Counted from the stretch's first letter, positions 9,760-20,819 are shown. The stretch: 64,000 nucleotides of DNA from Deinococcus taeanensis (GCF_020229735.1 NZ_CP083455.1:2259001-2323000); one strand, 5' to 3'. Numbers and translations: made by a program. The notes: a model not told the origin generated them from the letters alone.

Positions 9760-11195
9760 GACGGGCGCCGCGGCACGTGGCCGTGATCGGCGCGGGCTTC
9801 GCGGGGCTCGCGGCGGCCCTGCGGCTCGCCCAGGCGGGCGCGCGCGTGACGGTGCTCGACGCTCTGGACGGGCCGGGGGGGAAGGCGGCGCTGGGCTCGG
9901 AGGCGTTTTCGAGCGGCCCGACGGTGGTGACGATGCCGCAGGTGTTCCGGGCACTGCACGCGCGCCTGGACCTGCCCATGCCGGTCCTGAGTGCGGCGCG
10001 GCCCACCACGACGTACCACGCGCCGGGCGGACGGACGTTTGCCCCAGAGGCGCTTCACGTGGCAGGCAGCCTGGACACCACGCTGGCGCAGTTGTCCAGG
10101 GGGGAGGGGCGGCGGTACGCGGCGCTTCTGGCGGCGTCGCGGCGCATGTATCTGGACGCGCAGGACACGTTTCTGTTCGCGCCGCCCCCTGGTCCGGCGC
10201 AGCTGGCGCGGTATGCGCTCACGCGGGGGCGGCGGGCGGCGCCGCTGGTGCCGCTGCACCGGTTCGTGCGGTCCGGGTCCTTCCTGACGCCGTTCTGGCT
10301 GCGGTTCGCAACGTACCTGGGGGCCGATCCGTACCGGGCGCCGGCCGTGCTGCACAACATCGCGTGGGTGGAACTCGGGTACGGGGTGTGGCACCTGAAG
10401 GGCGGACTGCTCGACCTGGCGCGGACCCTGCATGCGCACGCCCAGGCGCTGGGTGTGCGGTTCGAGTTCGGCACGCGCGTTACGAGCCTCAGCACGCACG
10501 GCAGTGAGGTGCTGGGCGCGCACACCTCGCGCGGCGCCTTCGCGGCCGACGCCTGGGTGAGTGCCGCGGACCGTGCGCTGACCCTGTCGTGGCTGGGCGA
10601 GCAGGAGAGGGCCACGCCGCGCGGCGTGAGCGGCTTCGCGCTGCAACTGCACCTGGGCCGCGACTGCGGGCAGGCGCACCACATCTACTGGCCGGCGGAG
10701 TACCCGCGCGAGTGGCGGGACATCCGGGCCGGGCGGCTGCCGCGCGACCCGACGCTGTACCTGCACCTGGACGGGTCACGCGCCTTTCTGCTGGTGAACG
10801 CGCCGCCGGACCCGGGCGTCACGGACCGCCCGCAGGAGTACGGCGGGTGGCTGCTCGCGCGCCTGCAGGAGCGTCTGCACGCGGCGGCGCCGGGCCCGCT
10901 GCCGGTGATGGCGTGGCAGGCGCTGTCGCCCGCCGAGTACGCCCGGACCGCGAAGGGCGGGGCGCTGTACGGGCGGGCGCCGCACGGCCTGACCGGCAGC
11001 CTGCGCCCCGGCTGGACGCTGCCTCACGCACGCAACCTCGTGCAGGTGGGCGGCACGGTGCACCCGGGAGGCGGGGTGCCGCTGTCGGTGCTGAGTGGCT
11101 GGAACGGCGCGGGGGGCCTGCTGAAGCTGCCTTTCGATGACCTTGATGGCCGCGCCGTGCCGCGTGAGGGCGAGGTGTGGTCATTTCCGCAGTGA
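9756..11195 (+). CDS. crtD: carotenoid 3',4'-desaturase, CrtD type
   Basis: A 479-residue FAD-dependent desaturase of the CrtI/CrtD family. The N-terminal FAD motif is VIGAGFAGLAAALRLAQAGA, and the C-terminal signature is VGGTVHPGGGVPLSVLSGWNGA. CrtD adds the 3',4' double bond after CruF hydration in deinoxanthin synthesis (DR2250 in D. radiodurans, as I recall). Related desaturases of the same family are possible, but it lies next to the P450 and 1 kb from the CruF operon, which favours CrtD. GTG 9756 is preferred because it overlaps the stop of the upstream leader ORF; GTG 9720 is an in-frame alternative. Confidence 0.85.
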   Translation: MRRAPRHVAVIGAGFAGLAAALRLAQAGARVTVLDALDGPGGKAALGSEAFSSGPTVVTMPQVFRALHARLDLPMPVLSAARPTTTYHAPGGRTFAPEALHVAGSLDTTLAQLSRGEGRRYAALLAASRRMYLDAQDTFLFAPPPGPAQLARYALTRGRRAAPLVPLHRFVRSGSFLTPFWLRFATYLGADPYRAPAVLHNIAWVELGYGVWHLKGGLLDLARTLHAHAQALGVRFEFGTRVTSLSTHGSEVLGAHTSRGAFAADAWVSAADRALTLSWLGEQERATPRGVSGFALQLHLGRDCGQAHHIYWPAEYPREWRDIRAGRLPRDPTLYLHLDGSRAFLLVNAPPDPGVTDRPQEYGGWLLARLQERLHAAAPGPLPVMAWQALSPAEYARTAKGGALYGRAPHGLTGSLRPGWTLPHARNLVQVGGTVHPGGGVPLSVLSGWNGAGGLLKLPFDDLDGRAVPREGEVWSFPQ

Positions 11196-12346
11196 GGTCC
11201 GGGCCGGGCCTGGAGGCGCTGCCGGAGCCGGCCACGCGGCCCGGGAACGGGCACCTGCAGGACTGGGCGCTGTCGCCCCTTTCGCTGATTGAGGAGGGGG
11301 CGGCGCGGGCCCGGGCGGCGGGCACGGACGTGTTCCGGCTGCGGCTGGGCCTGCCGGCCGTGGTGGGGTTCAGTCCGGCGTGGAACCGGCGGCTGCTCAC
11401 GGACCTGGGCAGTTTCCGCAGCGCTGGGAGTTTCTCACGGGTGGTGCCGTACCTGTCGGGCGGCGTGATCCTGACGGACGCGCCGGGGCACGCGGGTCGG
11501 CGGGCCCTGATGAACCCGGGGTTCTCGCGCGCGCACCTGCTGAGCCTGCAGGCCCGGACGCGCGCGGCCCTGCCGGGCGTGCCGGACGGCCCGTTCGACG
11601 CGCTGGCGTGGGCGGACCACGCGGTGCTGAAGCTGCTGAACGCCGCGTACTTCAGCGGGGAGTTCCCCGAAGCGCTGCTGCACGCCTTTCTGGCTCCGCT
11701 GCGCCGCCCGTTCCCCGTGCCGGCCCTGCCGCGCCCGGCCCTGTTCCACCGCGTGCAGGGTGAGGTGCGCCGGCTGGCGCACGCCCGGCTCGCGCGGGGC
11801 GGCGGGGACGACCTGCTGGCGGTGCTGGCCCCCCTTCCCGGCGGCCTGGAGGAAGTGCGGGTGAGTCTGGCGGCGGCGCACGACACGACCACGCACGCCC
11901 TGGCCTACGCAACGTGGTACCTTGCCCAGCACCCGCAGTGGCGCGCGTCGGCGCAGCACCCGGCCGTGCTGAAGGAAACGCTGCGGCTGCATCCCCCCGG
12001 CTGGATGGGCAGCCGCCGGTTGAGCTGCGACGTGCACTGGCGGGGCGTGCGCCTGCCGAGGGGAGCGCTGGCGCTGTACTCGCCATACCTGTCCGGACGC
12101 GACCCGGACCTGTGGACGCGCCCGGAGGCGTTCGACCCGGCCCGCTGGGCGGAGCGGCCGCCGGCGTGGGCGTACCTGCCGTTCGGCGGTGGGGAGCGGC
12201 TGTGCCTGGGGATGCACCTCGCGCAGCTGCTGATTCATGACACGCTCGCGGCGCTGCCGGCCCTGCGGGCGCTGGGAGGGGACCCGGCGCCGCAGCCGGG
12301 ACTGACGCTGGGACCGCGCGGGCCGCTGGTCGTTGCGCGCGCCTGA
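11192..12346 (+). CDS. cytochrome P450, probable carotenoid 2-hydroxylase (CYP287-like)
   Basis: A 384-residue P450. The I-helix motif is AAHDTTTHA, the K-helix ExxR is KETLRLHP, and the heme-binding loop is FGGGERLCLG with the proximal cysteine. In D. radiodurans, CYP287A1 hydroxylates the beta-ring at C2 in deinoxanthin synthesis; the position directly after crtD supports the same role. GTG 11192 overlaps the crtD stop as GTGA, and GTG 11177 is an alternative. No ferredoxin or reductase gene is nearby. Confidence 0.85.
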   Translation: MRSGPGLEALPEPATRPGNGHLQDWALSPLSLIEEGAARARAAGTDVFRLRLGLPAVVGFSPAWNRRLLTDLGSFRSAGSFSRVVPYLSGGVILTDAPGHAGRRALMNPGFSRAHLLSLQARTRAALPGVPDGPFDALAWADHAVLKLLNAAYFSGEFPEALLHAFLAPLRRPFPVPALPRPALFHRVQGEVRRLAHARLARGGGDDLLAVLAPLPGGLEEVRVSLAAAHDTTTHALAYATWYLAQHPQWRASAQHPAVLKETLRLHPPGWMGSRRLSCDVHWRGVRLPRGALALYSPYLSGRDPDLWTRPEAFDPARWAERPPAWAYLPFGGGERLCLGMHLAQLLIHDTLAALPALRALGGDPAPQPGLTLGPRGPLVVARA

Positions 12347-12416
12347 GGCCGGTGTACCCCCGGCGGGGGCAGTCATGTGACCAGCGCCGGTACGTGCCCT
12401 CTGGAATTCGCAGCGG

Positions 12417-12422
12417 TACGCT
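12417..12422 (+). promoter_or_regulatory. -10 box with a short leader (secreted protein gene)
   Basis: TACGCT about 80 nt before ATG 12501. Unlike most promoters here it leaves a leader of roughly 70 nt, and the gene has a Shine-Dalgarno sequence (TGGAG, 5 nt before the ATG). Confidence 0.4.
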
Positions 12423-12500
12423 GAGGGTGGGTTCGGCCCACCTCGCCGGACCGTGTCCGGCCCCCACGTTCCCACCCTGTACCTGCTTTCTGGAGTGCCT

Positions 12501-13877
12501 ATGCGTAAACGTGCCGCTGCCCTCACTCTTGGCCTCAGTTCCCTGCTGTCCGTGGCGCTCGCCGCCGGACCACGCAGCAGCCTGGTCGACGCAACCTTCA
12601 TTGACGGCGCGCAGATCGTGAGTGGCGCGCCGGAACTTGCAGAGTTCGCCGGCGCGCTGCGCACCGTTGCCACCGACGCGGGCGGCAGCTGCGTGAAGAG
12701 CGAGTACGTGGTGTGGGACTCGGTGGCGGGCCTGGAAGGTAATTTCCGGCAGGTGCTGAACTCCCTGGGGTACGCCTACAGGGAACTCAGCGTGAGTGAC
12801 GACCAGGACGGCCGCTTCGTGTCGTTCCGGCTTACGAAGGCCAGTGCAGCCCTGGCGGGCATCTGGGCCGACAGCGACGGCACCACCCTGCTGGGCTGGT
12901 GTACGCTGAAACTCACGGCGGCTGCCCCGGCCGTCCGCCCGCCCGCGGCCCTGACGCCGGCAGCACCCACGCCGCGCACCCCGGCGGCGCCCACGCCAGC
13001 CCCTGCCCCCGCCACGCGCAGCACGCCGGCTCCGGCGGCCCCCGCCCCGACCGTGAAACCGCCTGCCCCGAAACGCGGGTACGTGACCGGACTGGTGCTG
13101 GATACGCAGGGCCGGCCGCTGGCCGGCGCCGAGGTGTTCATTGTCGGCACGACCTTCACGCAGGGGCAGCGCACGAGCTTCACGGCGGTCACGAAGGCAG
13201 ACGGCACGTACAGCCTGCGCGTGCCGGACGGCCGGTATCACGCGAGTGCCAGCGTGAAACGCGCGCTGGGCGGCGCGACGTTCACCCTGCCCCTGCACCC
13301 GGAGAGTGGGAGCCTGAACACCGAGGTGGATTCCTCTGAGGGCGGGAACCTGAACTTCCGCTGGCGTCTGAGCGGCAACAAACCCGGTGGCGGCAGTGAC
13401 TGGGACGACACGTACGGCGCGAGCATCGACTTCAGCTACTGCGGGCTGCCTGCCAAGGCGTACTGCGACGAGCGCTACAGCGCCGCCGTTCCAGGCGCCG
13501 CGCCGGAAGGCAGCGTGGTCACGCTGACGTTCACGCCGCAGGGCAAACTGATTGACGGCACCGCAGGGAAACCCGTGGTCTACACCTTCAGGACCGCGCC
13601 GCTCGCCCCTCCCGGCGGATACCCCTACACCGACCCGAATGGTGGGGGGCGCACCACGCTGGGAGCCGGCTGGGCTTACCACGGGCAGAACTTCAACGAT
13701 ATTCCGCTGGGGATATACACGCTCACGGCTGTGGCGACCACACCCGACGGCCGGAAGGTGCCGCTGAAGCTGGGGCTGGAGGCCAACAATGTCGAGGCGG
13801 GGAGTGTCACGCTGAAGTGGTCGTCGTACGACGTGAGTGGCGCTCTGAAGCAGCTGCGCGTGTACGTGCGCGACTGA
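12501..13877 (+). CDS. secreted protein with carboxypeptidase regulatory-like domain
   Basis: A 458-residue protein. Residues 1-22 form a signal peptide (MRKR, hydrophobic core, ALAAG cut site). Residues about 25-135 form an unrecognised domain with two cysteines. A Pro/Ala/Thr-rich linker covers about 140-195. Residues about 195-270 form a beta-sandwich of the carboxypeptidase regulatory or carbohydrate-binding type ([25 protein letters not shown]). The C-terminal third is a beta-rich region with a CGLPAKAYC cysteine pair. It is probably an extracellular or envelope protein; no enzyme motif is visible. ATG 12501 has a good Shine-Dalgarno sequence. It does not appear to belong to the carotenoid operon. 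Confidence 0.8.
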   Translation: MRKRAAALTLGLSSLLSVALAAGPRSSLVDATFIDGAQIVSGAPELAEFAGALRTVATDAGGSCVKSEYVVWDSVAGLEGNFRQVLNSLGYAYRELSVSDDQDGRFVSFRLTKASAALAGIWADSDGTTLLGWCTLKLTAAAPAVRPPAALTPAAPTPRTPAAPTPAPAPATRSTPAPAAPAPTVKPPAPKRGYVTGLVLDTQGRPLAGAEVFIVGTTFTQGQRTSFTAVTKADGTYSLRVPDGRYHASASVKRALGGATFTLPLHPESGSLNTEVDSSEGGNLNFRWRLSGNKPGGGSDWDDTYGASIDFSYCGLPAKAYCDERYSAAVPGAAPEGSVVTLTFTPQGKLIDGTAGKPVVYTFRTAPLAPPGGYPYTDPNGGGRTTLGAGWAYHGQNFNDIPLGIYTLTAVATTPDGRKVPLKLGLEANNVEAGSVTLKWSSYDVSGALKQLRVYVRD

Positions 13878-13905
13878 GGCGCGCCGGACGAGGCGGAAAA
13901 TGCTC

Positions 13906-13911
13906 TAGCCT
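13906..13911 (+). promoter_or_regulatory. -10 box of leaderless promoter (DUF418 gene)
   Basis: TAGCCT with 6 nt to ATG 13918. Confidence 0.5.
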
Positions 13912-13917
13912 CCTGGC

Positions 13918-15138
13918 ATGACCGACGTCCCCCGCCCGCCCGACGCCGCGCCGCCCGCCCCGCCCGAGCGGGGCCCGGTGCGTGAACGCTCGCCGCTGCC
14001 GGACGTGCTGCGCGGGCTGGCGCTGCTGGGGATCCTGGTGGTGAACATGCAGGACTTCGCAGGGTTCCTGGAATGGCACCAGCGGGGCGTGGACCGCGCC
14101 GCGCAGGTGCTGACCGACACGCTGGCGAACGGGCGGTTCATCTCGATCTTCGCGATGCTGTTCGGCTGGGGCGCCGCGGGACTGCTGGCGCGGCAGGGGG
14201 CGGGCGTGTTTGTCCGGCGGCACGCCGCGCTGCTGCTGGTGGGGGCGGCGCATTACGTCCTGGTGTGGCACGGGGACATCATCAGCAACTACGCGCTGCT
14301 GGCGTTCGCCCTGCTGCTTACCGCCGGTCTGGGCGTCCGGGCCCTGGTGGGGCTGGCCGGGGGGCTGGGTGCGTGGTGGCTGGGACTGGCGCTGCTGAGC
14401 GCAGCGGGCGCCGCGGCGCGGACCGGGCCGCGGTTCTTTTTCCTGCCGGACCTGGCCCCTTCGTACGCGGGCACCGTGGCGGAGCGCGCAGGGCGGTTTT
14501 TGCCGGAGCTGATTGACGGCACGGTGTTCAACGGTCCGTGGCTGCTGGCCCTGTTCTGCCTGGGCGCGGCCGCGCAGCGCAGCGGGCTGCTGCACCGCCC
14601 GCACGAGCACCGGCCTCTGCTGCGGCGCCTGGCGGTGGGCGGCCTGGGCCTGGGCGTGCCGCTGGGGCTGCTGCTGGCGTACCTGAACACGCGGTCCACC
14701 TACGCGGCGGGCATGCTGGCCCTGCCGGTACGGATGGGAGGTGGGCTGGCGGCGGCGCTGGGGTACGTGGGCGTGGTCGGGCTGCTGACGGCCTCAGGCC
14801 GCCTGGGGCCGCTGCGGTTCTTCGCGGCGAGCGGCCGCATGGCCATGACGAACTACCTCACGCAGAGCGTCCTGATGACCCTGCTGTTCTACCCGTACGG
14901 CCTGGGGCAGGGTTACCGCTGGGTCAGCGCGGCGCCGGACGGACCGGTTGCGCCGTACAGCGGGGGCCTGCCGGTGTGGGGCGCGGCGCAGGGCCTGGTC
15001 CTGGCGCTGCTGGTGGGGGGCGCGCAGCTGCCGCTGAGTGCGTGGTGGCTGCGCCGCTTCGGGCGTGGCCCCATGGAGAGCCTGGTGCGGCGGGTGGTGT
15101 ACGGCCCGGCCGCGCGGCTGGAGGACCGGCGTGACTGA
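13918..15138 (+). CDS. DUF418-domain membrane protein
   Basis: A 406-residue protein with about ten hydrophobic segments after a proline-rich N-terminal tail. [17 protein letters not shown] at about residues 32-48 and [10 protein letters not shown] plus a large C-terminal membrane region match the YeiB/DUF418 family, which is related to membrane acyltransferases of unknown substrate. It starts at a leaderless promoter. The next gene, a phosphatase, starts inside its last codons (GTG 15131), so the two form a transcription unit. Confidence 0.82.
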   Translation: MTDVPRPPDAAPPAPPERGPVRERSPLPDVLRGLALLGILVVNMQDFAGFLEWHQRGVDRAAQVLTDTLANGRFISIFAMLFGWGAAGLLARQGAGVFVRRHAALLLVGAAHYVLVWHGDIISNYALLAFALLLTAGLGVRALVGLAGGLGAWWLGLALLSAAGAAARTGPRFFFLPDLAPSYAGTVAERAGRFLPELIDGTVFNGPWLLALFCLGAAAQRSGLLHRPHEHRPLLRRLAVGGLGLGVPLGLLLAYLNTRSTYAAGMLALPVRMGGGLAAALGYVGVVGLLTASGRLGPLRFFAASGRMAMTNYLTQSVLMTLLFYPYGLGQGYRWVSAAPDGPVAPYSGGLPVWGAAQGLVLALLVGGAQLPLSAWWLRRFGRGPMESLVRRVVYGPAARLEDRRD

Positions 15139-15621
15139 GGGGAAGCGGCCCCTGCGGGTGCTGGCGCTGTGCCTGGGAAACATCTGCCGCAGTCCGCTGG
15201 CAGAGGCGCTGCTGCGCCGTAAGCTGGCGGGGGCGGGCGTGAACGCCGTGGTGAGCAGCGCCGGAACCGGAGCGTGGCATGTGGGTGGGGCGGCCGATCC
15301 GCGCAGCCGGGAGGTGGGCGCGCGGCACGGCCTGAGTCTGAACGGGCGGGCGCGGCAGCTGAGTGTGGCGGACTTTTCCGGGCAGGACGTCATCCTGGCG
15401 ATGGACGCCTCCAACCTGCTGGACGCGCGTCGCCTGAGTCCGCCGGACGCTGCGGCGCGGCTGCTGATGCGGCACTTTGACCCGTCGCGCCGGACGCCGA
15501 CGTGCCGGACCCGGACCACGGCGGGCCGGACGGGTTCGGGGAGGTGTACCGGATGCTGGAGCGCAGCGTCCGGGCCTTCGCAGCGCAGGCCCGGCCGGGT
15601 CAGAGCGTGGGAAAACGGTGA
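15131..15621 (+). pseudogene. low-molecular-weight protein tyrosine phosphatase, frameshifted
   Basis: The first frame has the LMW-PTP signature CLGNICRS (Cys14 to Arg20) near the N-terminus and family sequence up to HFDPS at about 15485. There the frame is lost: the continuation (DVPDPDHGGPDGFGEVYRMLE, with the general-acid aspartate) is in another frame and ends at TGA 15619-15621. One missing base near 15487-15490 explains this. Without correction the ribosome stays in a nonsense frame past the start of the next gene. It may be a true mutation, a phase-variable site or a sequencing error. GTG 15131 overlaps the end of the DUF418 gene. Confidence 0.8.
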
Positions 15622-15632
15622 GGACGGCGCGC

Positions 15633-15638
15633 TAGACT
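15633..15638 (+). promoter_or_regulatory. -10 box of leaderless promoter (khpB/jag)
   Basis: TAGACT with 7 nt to ATG 15646, inside the intergenic spacer after the phosphatase gene. Confidence 0.6.
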
Positions 15639-15645
15639 GCGGGGC

Positions 15646-16230
15646 ATGGATAACCGCACGAACCTCGACGACTACCTCGCGGGGCTGGGCATCAGCGACG
15701 CGGACGAGAGCGAGCTGCCGCCGCCCGCGCCGGACGCCACCCTGACCGGCACGCCCACGCTGGAAGCCGCGCCGGAGGACCCGCGGGCCACGCTGGAGCA
15801 CTTTCTGCGGGGCCTGATCGGCCGGATCGACCCGGACCTCGTCGTGACGGTGAGGGAAGCCGAGGACGCCCTGGAGGCTGAGATCAGCGGTGAGAATGCC
15901 GCGCGCCTCGCCGGGCGGGACGGGCGGACGCTGGGCGCCATTGAGGTGCTGGCCTACACGGTGCTCGCCAAGCAGGAGGGCCGCGGGCACCTGCGCGTGC
16001 GGGTCGACATCGGCGGGTACCGCAAGCGGCAGGCCGACACCCTCACGAAACTGGCTGAGCGGCTGGCCGTGCAGGTCGCCAAGAGCGGCGAACCGCACGA
16101 GCTGCAGCCCATGCCGGCCGCCGAGCGGCGCGTGATTCACATCGCCCTGAAGGAGCACCCGGACGTGATGAGCGAGTCGGTGGGTGAGGGCGCCGCGCGC
16201 CGGTTGATCATCCGGCCCCGGCACGGGTGA
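15646..16230 (+). CDS. khpB: RNA-binding protein KhpB/Jag (KH and R3H domains)
   Basis: A 194-residue protein. An acidic, low-complexity N-terminus (1-45) is followed by a type II KH domain (about 45-120) with the [15 protein letters not shown] loop, and an R3H domain (about 125-190) with [15 protein letters not shown]. KhpB/Jag proteins bind many RNAs and affect cell division and envelope genes. The usual Jag N-terminal domain is absent. Most often this gene lies beside yidC and rnpA; here it lies before prmC, whose ATG begins directly after its stop. Confidence 0.88.
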   Translation: MDNRTNLDDYLAGLGISDADESELPPPAPDATLTGTPTLEAAPEDPRATLEHFLRGLIGRIDPDLVVTVREAEDALEAEISGENAARLAGRDGRTLGAIEVLAYTVLAKQEGRGHLRVRVDIGGYRKRQADTLTKLAERLAVQVAKSGEPHELQPMPAAERRVIHIALKEHPDVMSESVGEGAARRLIIRPRHG

Positions 16231-17076
16231 ATGCAGCGCCGGGAGTGGCTGCGCGCCGCGGCGGCGCGCCTGCGTGAATCGGGCGTCCCCTCTGCGGAGG
16301 TGGACGCCCGCGCGCTGCTGCTGCACGCCCTGCGCCTGCCGGCCACTGCGCTGCTGACCGCCCCGGACGCCCCGCTCAGCGGCCCCGATGAGGTCCGCCT
16401 GGACGAGCTGCTGGCGCAGCGCGCGGCGCGGGTGCCGCTGCAGCACCTGCTGGGCGAGGTGGAGTGGGGTGGCGTGCTGCTGCGCTGCGACGCGCGGGCA
16501 CTGGTGCCCCGCCCGGAAACGGAATGGCTGCTGCACCTCACGCTGGGCGCCCTGCGGAGCGTCACGGCGCCGCGCGTGCTGGACGTGGGAACCGGGACGG
16601 GCGCGCTGGCCCTGGGGGTGAAGGCCGCCCGGCCGGACGCGGCGGTCACCGCGACCGACCTGAGCGCCGAAGCCCTGAGCCTGGCGGGCGAGAACGCCGC
16701 GCTGAACGCCCTGGACATCACGCTCCTCCAGGCGGACCTGCTGACCGGTGTGTCCGGCCCGTTCGACCTGGTGGTCAGCAACCCGCCGTACCTGCCGGAG
16801 GCCGACCGCGTGACGGCCCCGCCGGAGCTGACGCACGACCCGGCCCTCGCGCTGTACGGCGGCCCGGACGGCCTGAGTCTGGCGCGGCGGCTGGCGGCGC
16901 AGGCCGCTGACGCCCTGGGGCCCGGCAGCCCGCTGCTGCTGGAGCTGGATCCGCGCAACGCCCCGGGGTTCGCCGCCGAGCTGCGCGCCGCCGGCTGGGC
17001 TGCCCGGACCGCCGCGGACCTCGCGGGTCGCGAGCGTTTCGTTCTGGCTGAGAGGCCCGGCGCGAGCGCCGGCTGA
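16231..17076 (+). CDS. prmC: peptide chain release factor N5-glutamine methyltransferase
   Basis: A 281-residue SAM-dependent methyltransferase with an N-terminal helical domain and the SAM loop [13 protein letters not shown], followed by the NPPY substrate motif ([10 protein letters not shown]) at about residues 180-190. It methylates the GGQ glutamine of release factors RF1 and RF2. The ATG is adjacent to the khpB stop, so it is co-transcribed and coupled. Convergent with the transporter gene downstream. Confidence 0.92.
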   Translation: MQRREWLRAAAARLRESGVPSAEVDARALLLHALRLPATALLTAPDAPLSGPDEVRLDELLAQRAARVPLQHLLGEVEWGGVLLRCDARALVPRPETEWLLHLTLGALRSVTAPRVLDVGTGTGALALGVKAARPDAAVTATDLSAEALSLAGENAALNALDITLLQADLLTGVSGPFDLVVSNPPYLPEADRVTAPPELTHDPALALYGGPDGLSLARRLAAQAADALGPGSPLLLELDPRNAPGFAAELRAAGWAARTAADLAGRERFVLAERPGASAG

Positions 17077-17103
17077 CCAACGCGCCACGCGCAGCGCGAA
17101 GGA

Positions 17104-18471
17104 CTACCCGGCCTCGTCCGCCCGGGCCCGCACGTGGGCGAGCGCCTCCCGCACGGCGCGCAGCCGCTCGCCGTGCAGAGGGTAGAACGCCAGGATGCCC
17201 AGGGCCAGCAGCGCCCCGCAGATGGGCGGCACCGTCATGAAGAAGCGGAACCCGGCCGCCACCGCCTCCGGCTGAGCGGCCAGGGTCGGGTCGTACCCTG
17301 AGGCGCGGGTCACGGCGCCGAACACCAGGGACGTCAGGGCGCTGCTGAGCGTGGTGATGAAACCCGCCATGCCGAAGTACATGCCTTCGCGCCGCTGGCC
17401 GCTGCGCAGTTCGTCCTCGTCGATCACGTCGGCCATGATCACGTCCCCCATCAGGATCAGGCCGGCCAGGGCCACGCCGAACAGCACGGTGGTCGCCACC
17501 GCCCCGGGCACGGACTGCACCAGCGCCAGCGGCAGCAGGGACGCGGCGCTCAGCGCGAAGGCCAGCATCAACGTGCCGCGGGGTCCCAGGCGCGGCGCGA
17601 CGAAGGTCCGCCACGGCCACAGGGCCGCGCCGGCCGTCACGAACGCTCCGGCCAGCAGCAGGGTGGTGACCAGGCCACTGTCCACGCCCAGACTGTGCCG
17701 GACGTAGAAGCCCATGCCGGCCGACAGCGTGCCCGTGGCGAAAAAGCGCATCGTGAGGGCCCCCACCACAATCAGGAACGCGCGGTGCGTGAACGTGGCG
17801 CGCAGCGCCGCGAGGAACCCCAGTTCGCGTTCGTGACGGCCGGGCCGTTCGAACAGGCCGCCCACCCCCGCGAGGATTGCCGCGCCGGACACGGCGGCGA
17901 ACACCCAGGCCATGGCGGACCAGCCGATCAGACCGGCCAGCAGGGGCGGCAGCGCCAGGCCCACCAGCAGACCCAGCGTCTGCACGAGGTTCATGCGCCA
18001 CGCCACGTCCGTGCGTTCCCGGTACGTGCGGAACATTTCCGGCAGCAGGGACAGGTAGCCGGTTCCTACGGCTGTGGCGGCCGTCTCCCAGAGCACCAGC
18101 AGCGTCACGAAGTACACCAGCAGCGCGACCGGCTGTTCGGTGCCGTGAAACGGGGCGCTGAACAGCAGACCAAACAGGACGAGGCTGGGCAGCGCTCCGA
18201 AACGGACGTACGGAATACGGCGGCCCCAGCGGGACCGGGTGCGGTCGGACAGGAACCCGATCAGGGGGTTGTTCGCCGCGTTGTACAGCGCGAACAGGGT
18301 CATGGCCGTCGCGGCCCACGCGGGGTTCAGTTTCAGGTGCTCGACGTAGTACAGCAGCAGGAAACTGGTGGCCTGCGTGGGGATGGTCAGGCCGAAGTTC
18401 ATCAGCGCATACCGCCAGCGCTGTGCGGACGTGGTGGCCGCCCCCGGCGTGGCAGCCGCCGGGCCGGTCAA
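17104..18471 (-). CDS. MFS transporter of the GPH (glycoside-pentoside-hexuronide) type
   Basis: A 455-residue protein with about twelve membrane segments. The N-terminal region YNAANNPLIGFLSDRTRSRWGRR is typical of GPH cation symporters, which import sugars or related solutes. TTG 18471 overlaps the stop of the upstream deacetylase gene (TTGA), which argues for co-translation. Pairing with a YdjC/ChbG deacetylase suggests uptake and processing of an acetylated oligosaccharide, but the substrate is not evident. Confidence 0.85.
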   Translation of the reverse strand: MTGPAAATPGAATTSAQRWRYALMNFGLTIPTQATSFLLLYYVEHLKLNPAWAATAMTLFALYNAANNPLIGFLSDRTRSRWGRRIPYVRFGALPSLVLFGLLFSAPFHGTEQPVALLVYFVTLLVLWETAATAVGTGYLSLLPEMFRTYRERTDVAWRMNLVQTLGLLVGLALPPLLAGLIGWSAMAWVFAAVSGAAILAGVGGLFERPGRHERELGFLAALRATFTHRAFLIVVGALTMRFFATGTLSAGMGFYVRHSLGVDSGLVTTLLLAGAFVTAGAALWPWRTFVAPRLGPRGTLMLAFALSAASLLPLALVQSVPGAVATTVLFGVALAGLILMGDVIMADVIDEDELRSGQRREGMYFGMAGFITTLSSALTSLVFGAVTRASGYDPTLAAQPEAVAAGFRFFMTVPPICGALLALGILAFYPLHGERLRAVREALAHVRARADEAG

Positions 18472-19367
18472 GTGGACCCGGCGGCGCGCAGCAGGGCCCG
18501 CAGGGGACGGTAGCTGCTGACGTGCACGCCGCTGCGCCTGATCACGCCCGGCAGGCGTGGATCGAGAAATGCCCGCCAGTTCGCCACGCGGCCCGCCCAG
18601 TCGTGCGCCGCGGCGCGCAGTTCGGGCGTGTCCCGCGCGGGGTGCAGGATGAAGTGCGTCAGCCCCGCCGGAAGGGCCAGCAGCAGCTCCTCGATCAGGG
18701 GGACGTGATCCCCGCCCTCGTGCAGGGGCAGCATCACCAGGTGATCCACCAGCGGCAGGCCCTGCCGCTGCAGTTCGCGGGTCAGTGCAGCGGCCTGCGC
18801 GGCGTCCGCGGCCGTCAGGCCGTGCGAGCGCCAGCCGTGTTCATCCAGGTTAGGAAACATGGGCAGCGCTCCGTGCACCTGGGCGACCTCCAGGCACGCG
18901 GGCAGGAACTTCGGGTGGGCCACGGCGCCCATGTGGGCGTCCACGTGCGACGCGTCGATCCCCCACGCCAGGGCGCGGCTCACCTGCGCGTGCAGCTCAG
19001 CGCGCACCGCGTCAGGATCGGCGTGGGCGCGCACGGCCTCCACAGTGGCGGGCAGGTACCCCTGCGCGTCCAGCAGGCCGCTGGCGGGATCGCGGGTGCT
19101 CAGTGGCCCCCAGCGGTAGGCGGGCCATTCACTCGTGAGGGTCAGGTGCACGCCCAGGTCCGCGTCCGGGAACTGCCGGGCCAGGTCAGCCGCTGCGGGC
19201 CCCCAGGGGCAGGGCATCATCACAGACGCGCTGGGCAGCGTGCCGGCCGCGAACAGGTCGGCGCAGCCGGTCACGGTCGCTTCGCACATGCCCAGGTCGT
19301 CGGCATGAAAAATCACCACACGGTCGTCGGGGCCGTAACCCAGGGCGGTCAGGGCGGGATTGGGCAT
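18468..19367 (-). CDS. ChbG/YdjC-family carbohydrate deacetylase
   Basis: About 299 residues. The metal site motif FHADDLGM lies at about residues 20-27 and DASHVDAHMG at about 130-139, with a further histidine in HFILHPA, as in YdjC/ChbG enzymes that remove N-acetyl groups from chitooligosaccharides and similar sugars. ATG 19367 (or the GTG directly before it) follows an AAGGAG Shine-Dalgarno sequence. It precedes and overlaps the GPH transporter gene. Confidence 0.87.
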   Translation of the reverse strand: MPNPALTALGYGPDDRVVIFHADDLGMCEATVTGCADLFAAGTLPSASVMMPCPWGPAAADLARQFPDADLGVHLTLTSEWPAYRWGPLSTRDPASGLLDAQGYLPATVEAVRAHADPDAVRAELHAQVSRALAWGIDASHVDAHMGAVAHPKFLPACLEVAQVHGALPMFPNLDEHGWRSHGLTAADAAQAAALTRELQRQGLPLVDHLVMLPLHEGGDHVPLIEELLLALPAGLTHFILHPARDTPELRAAAHDWAGRVANWRAFLDPRLPGVIRRSGVHVSSYRPLRALLRAAGST

Positions 19368-19462
19368 CACACCGTTCTCCTTCGGGGGACTGGGGGCGCT
19401 GAGCAGGACGTCCGGGACGCGGGGACCCCCTCAGCATGCCACGCGCCGCCACGGAACGAAAC

Positions 19463-19486
19463 GAAAAACCTGCCCCGGAGGGCAGG
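19463..19486 (-). terminator. rho-independent terminator of the desaturase gene
   Basis: On the minus strand, CCTGCC and GGCAGG form a stem followed by TTTTTCG. It lies just after the desaturase stop. Confidence 0.65.
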
Positions 19487-19505
19487 CAGGATCAGTCGGC
19501 AGGCT

Positions 19506-20600
<1,095 letters not shown>

Positions 20601-20806
20601 GACAGTTCCTCCTCGAAACACGCCGTGCCCGGCCAGTTCAGTGCCCTAGGGGCACACGCCGGGGACGGTACCTCCCCAGGGTACCCCCCGCCTGCCCGGC
20701 CATAAGGAAACCGGGACGCAGTTCAACGTCAACCTTCCTCTCAGCTGACCCACAGAGAGGTCCAGACCGGGCGCGTCCGCACGCGGCGGGCGCAGGGCGA
20801 GCCCGC

Positions 20807-20812
20807 TACACT
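20807..20812 (+). promoter_or_regulatory. -10 box of leaderless promoter (peroxiredoxin)
   Basis: TACACT with 7 nt to ATG 20820. Confidence 0.6.
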
Positions 20813-20819
20813 GCCGGAC

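Noticed and set aside
12429..12621. A Cys-containing frame that begins near the -10 box at 12417
   Set aside because: It overlaps the signal peptide of the secreted protein gene, which has a good Shine-Dalgarno sequence and a clear signal peptide.
14794..17088. A 764-codon open frame on the minus strand
   Set aside because: It covers four genes on the plus strand (DUF418, phosphatase, khpB, prmC) that have clear family motifs.
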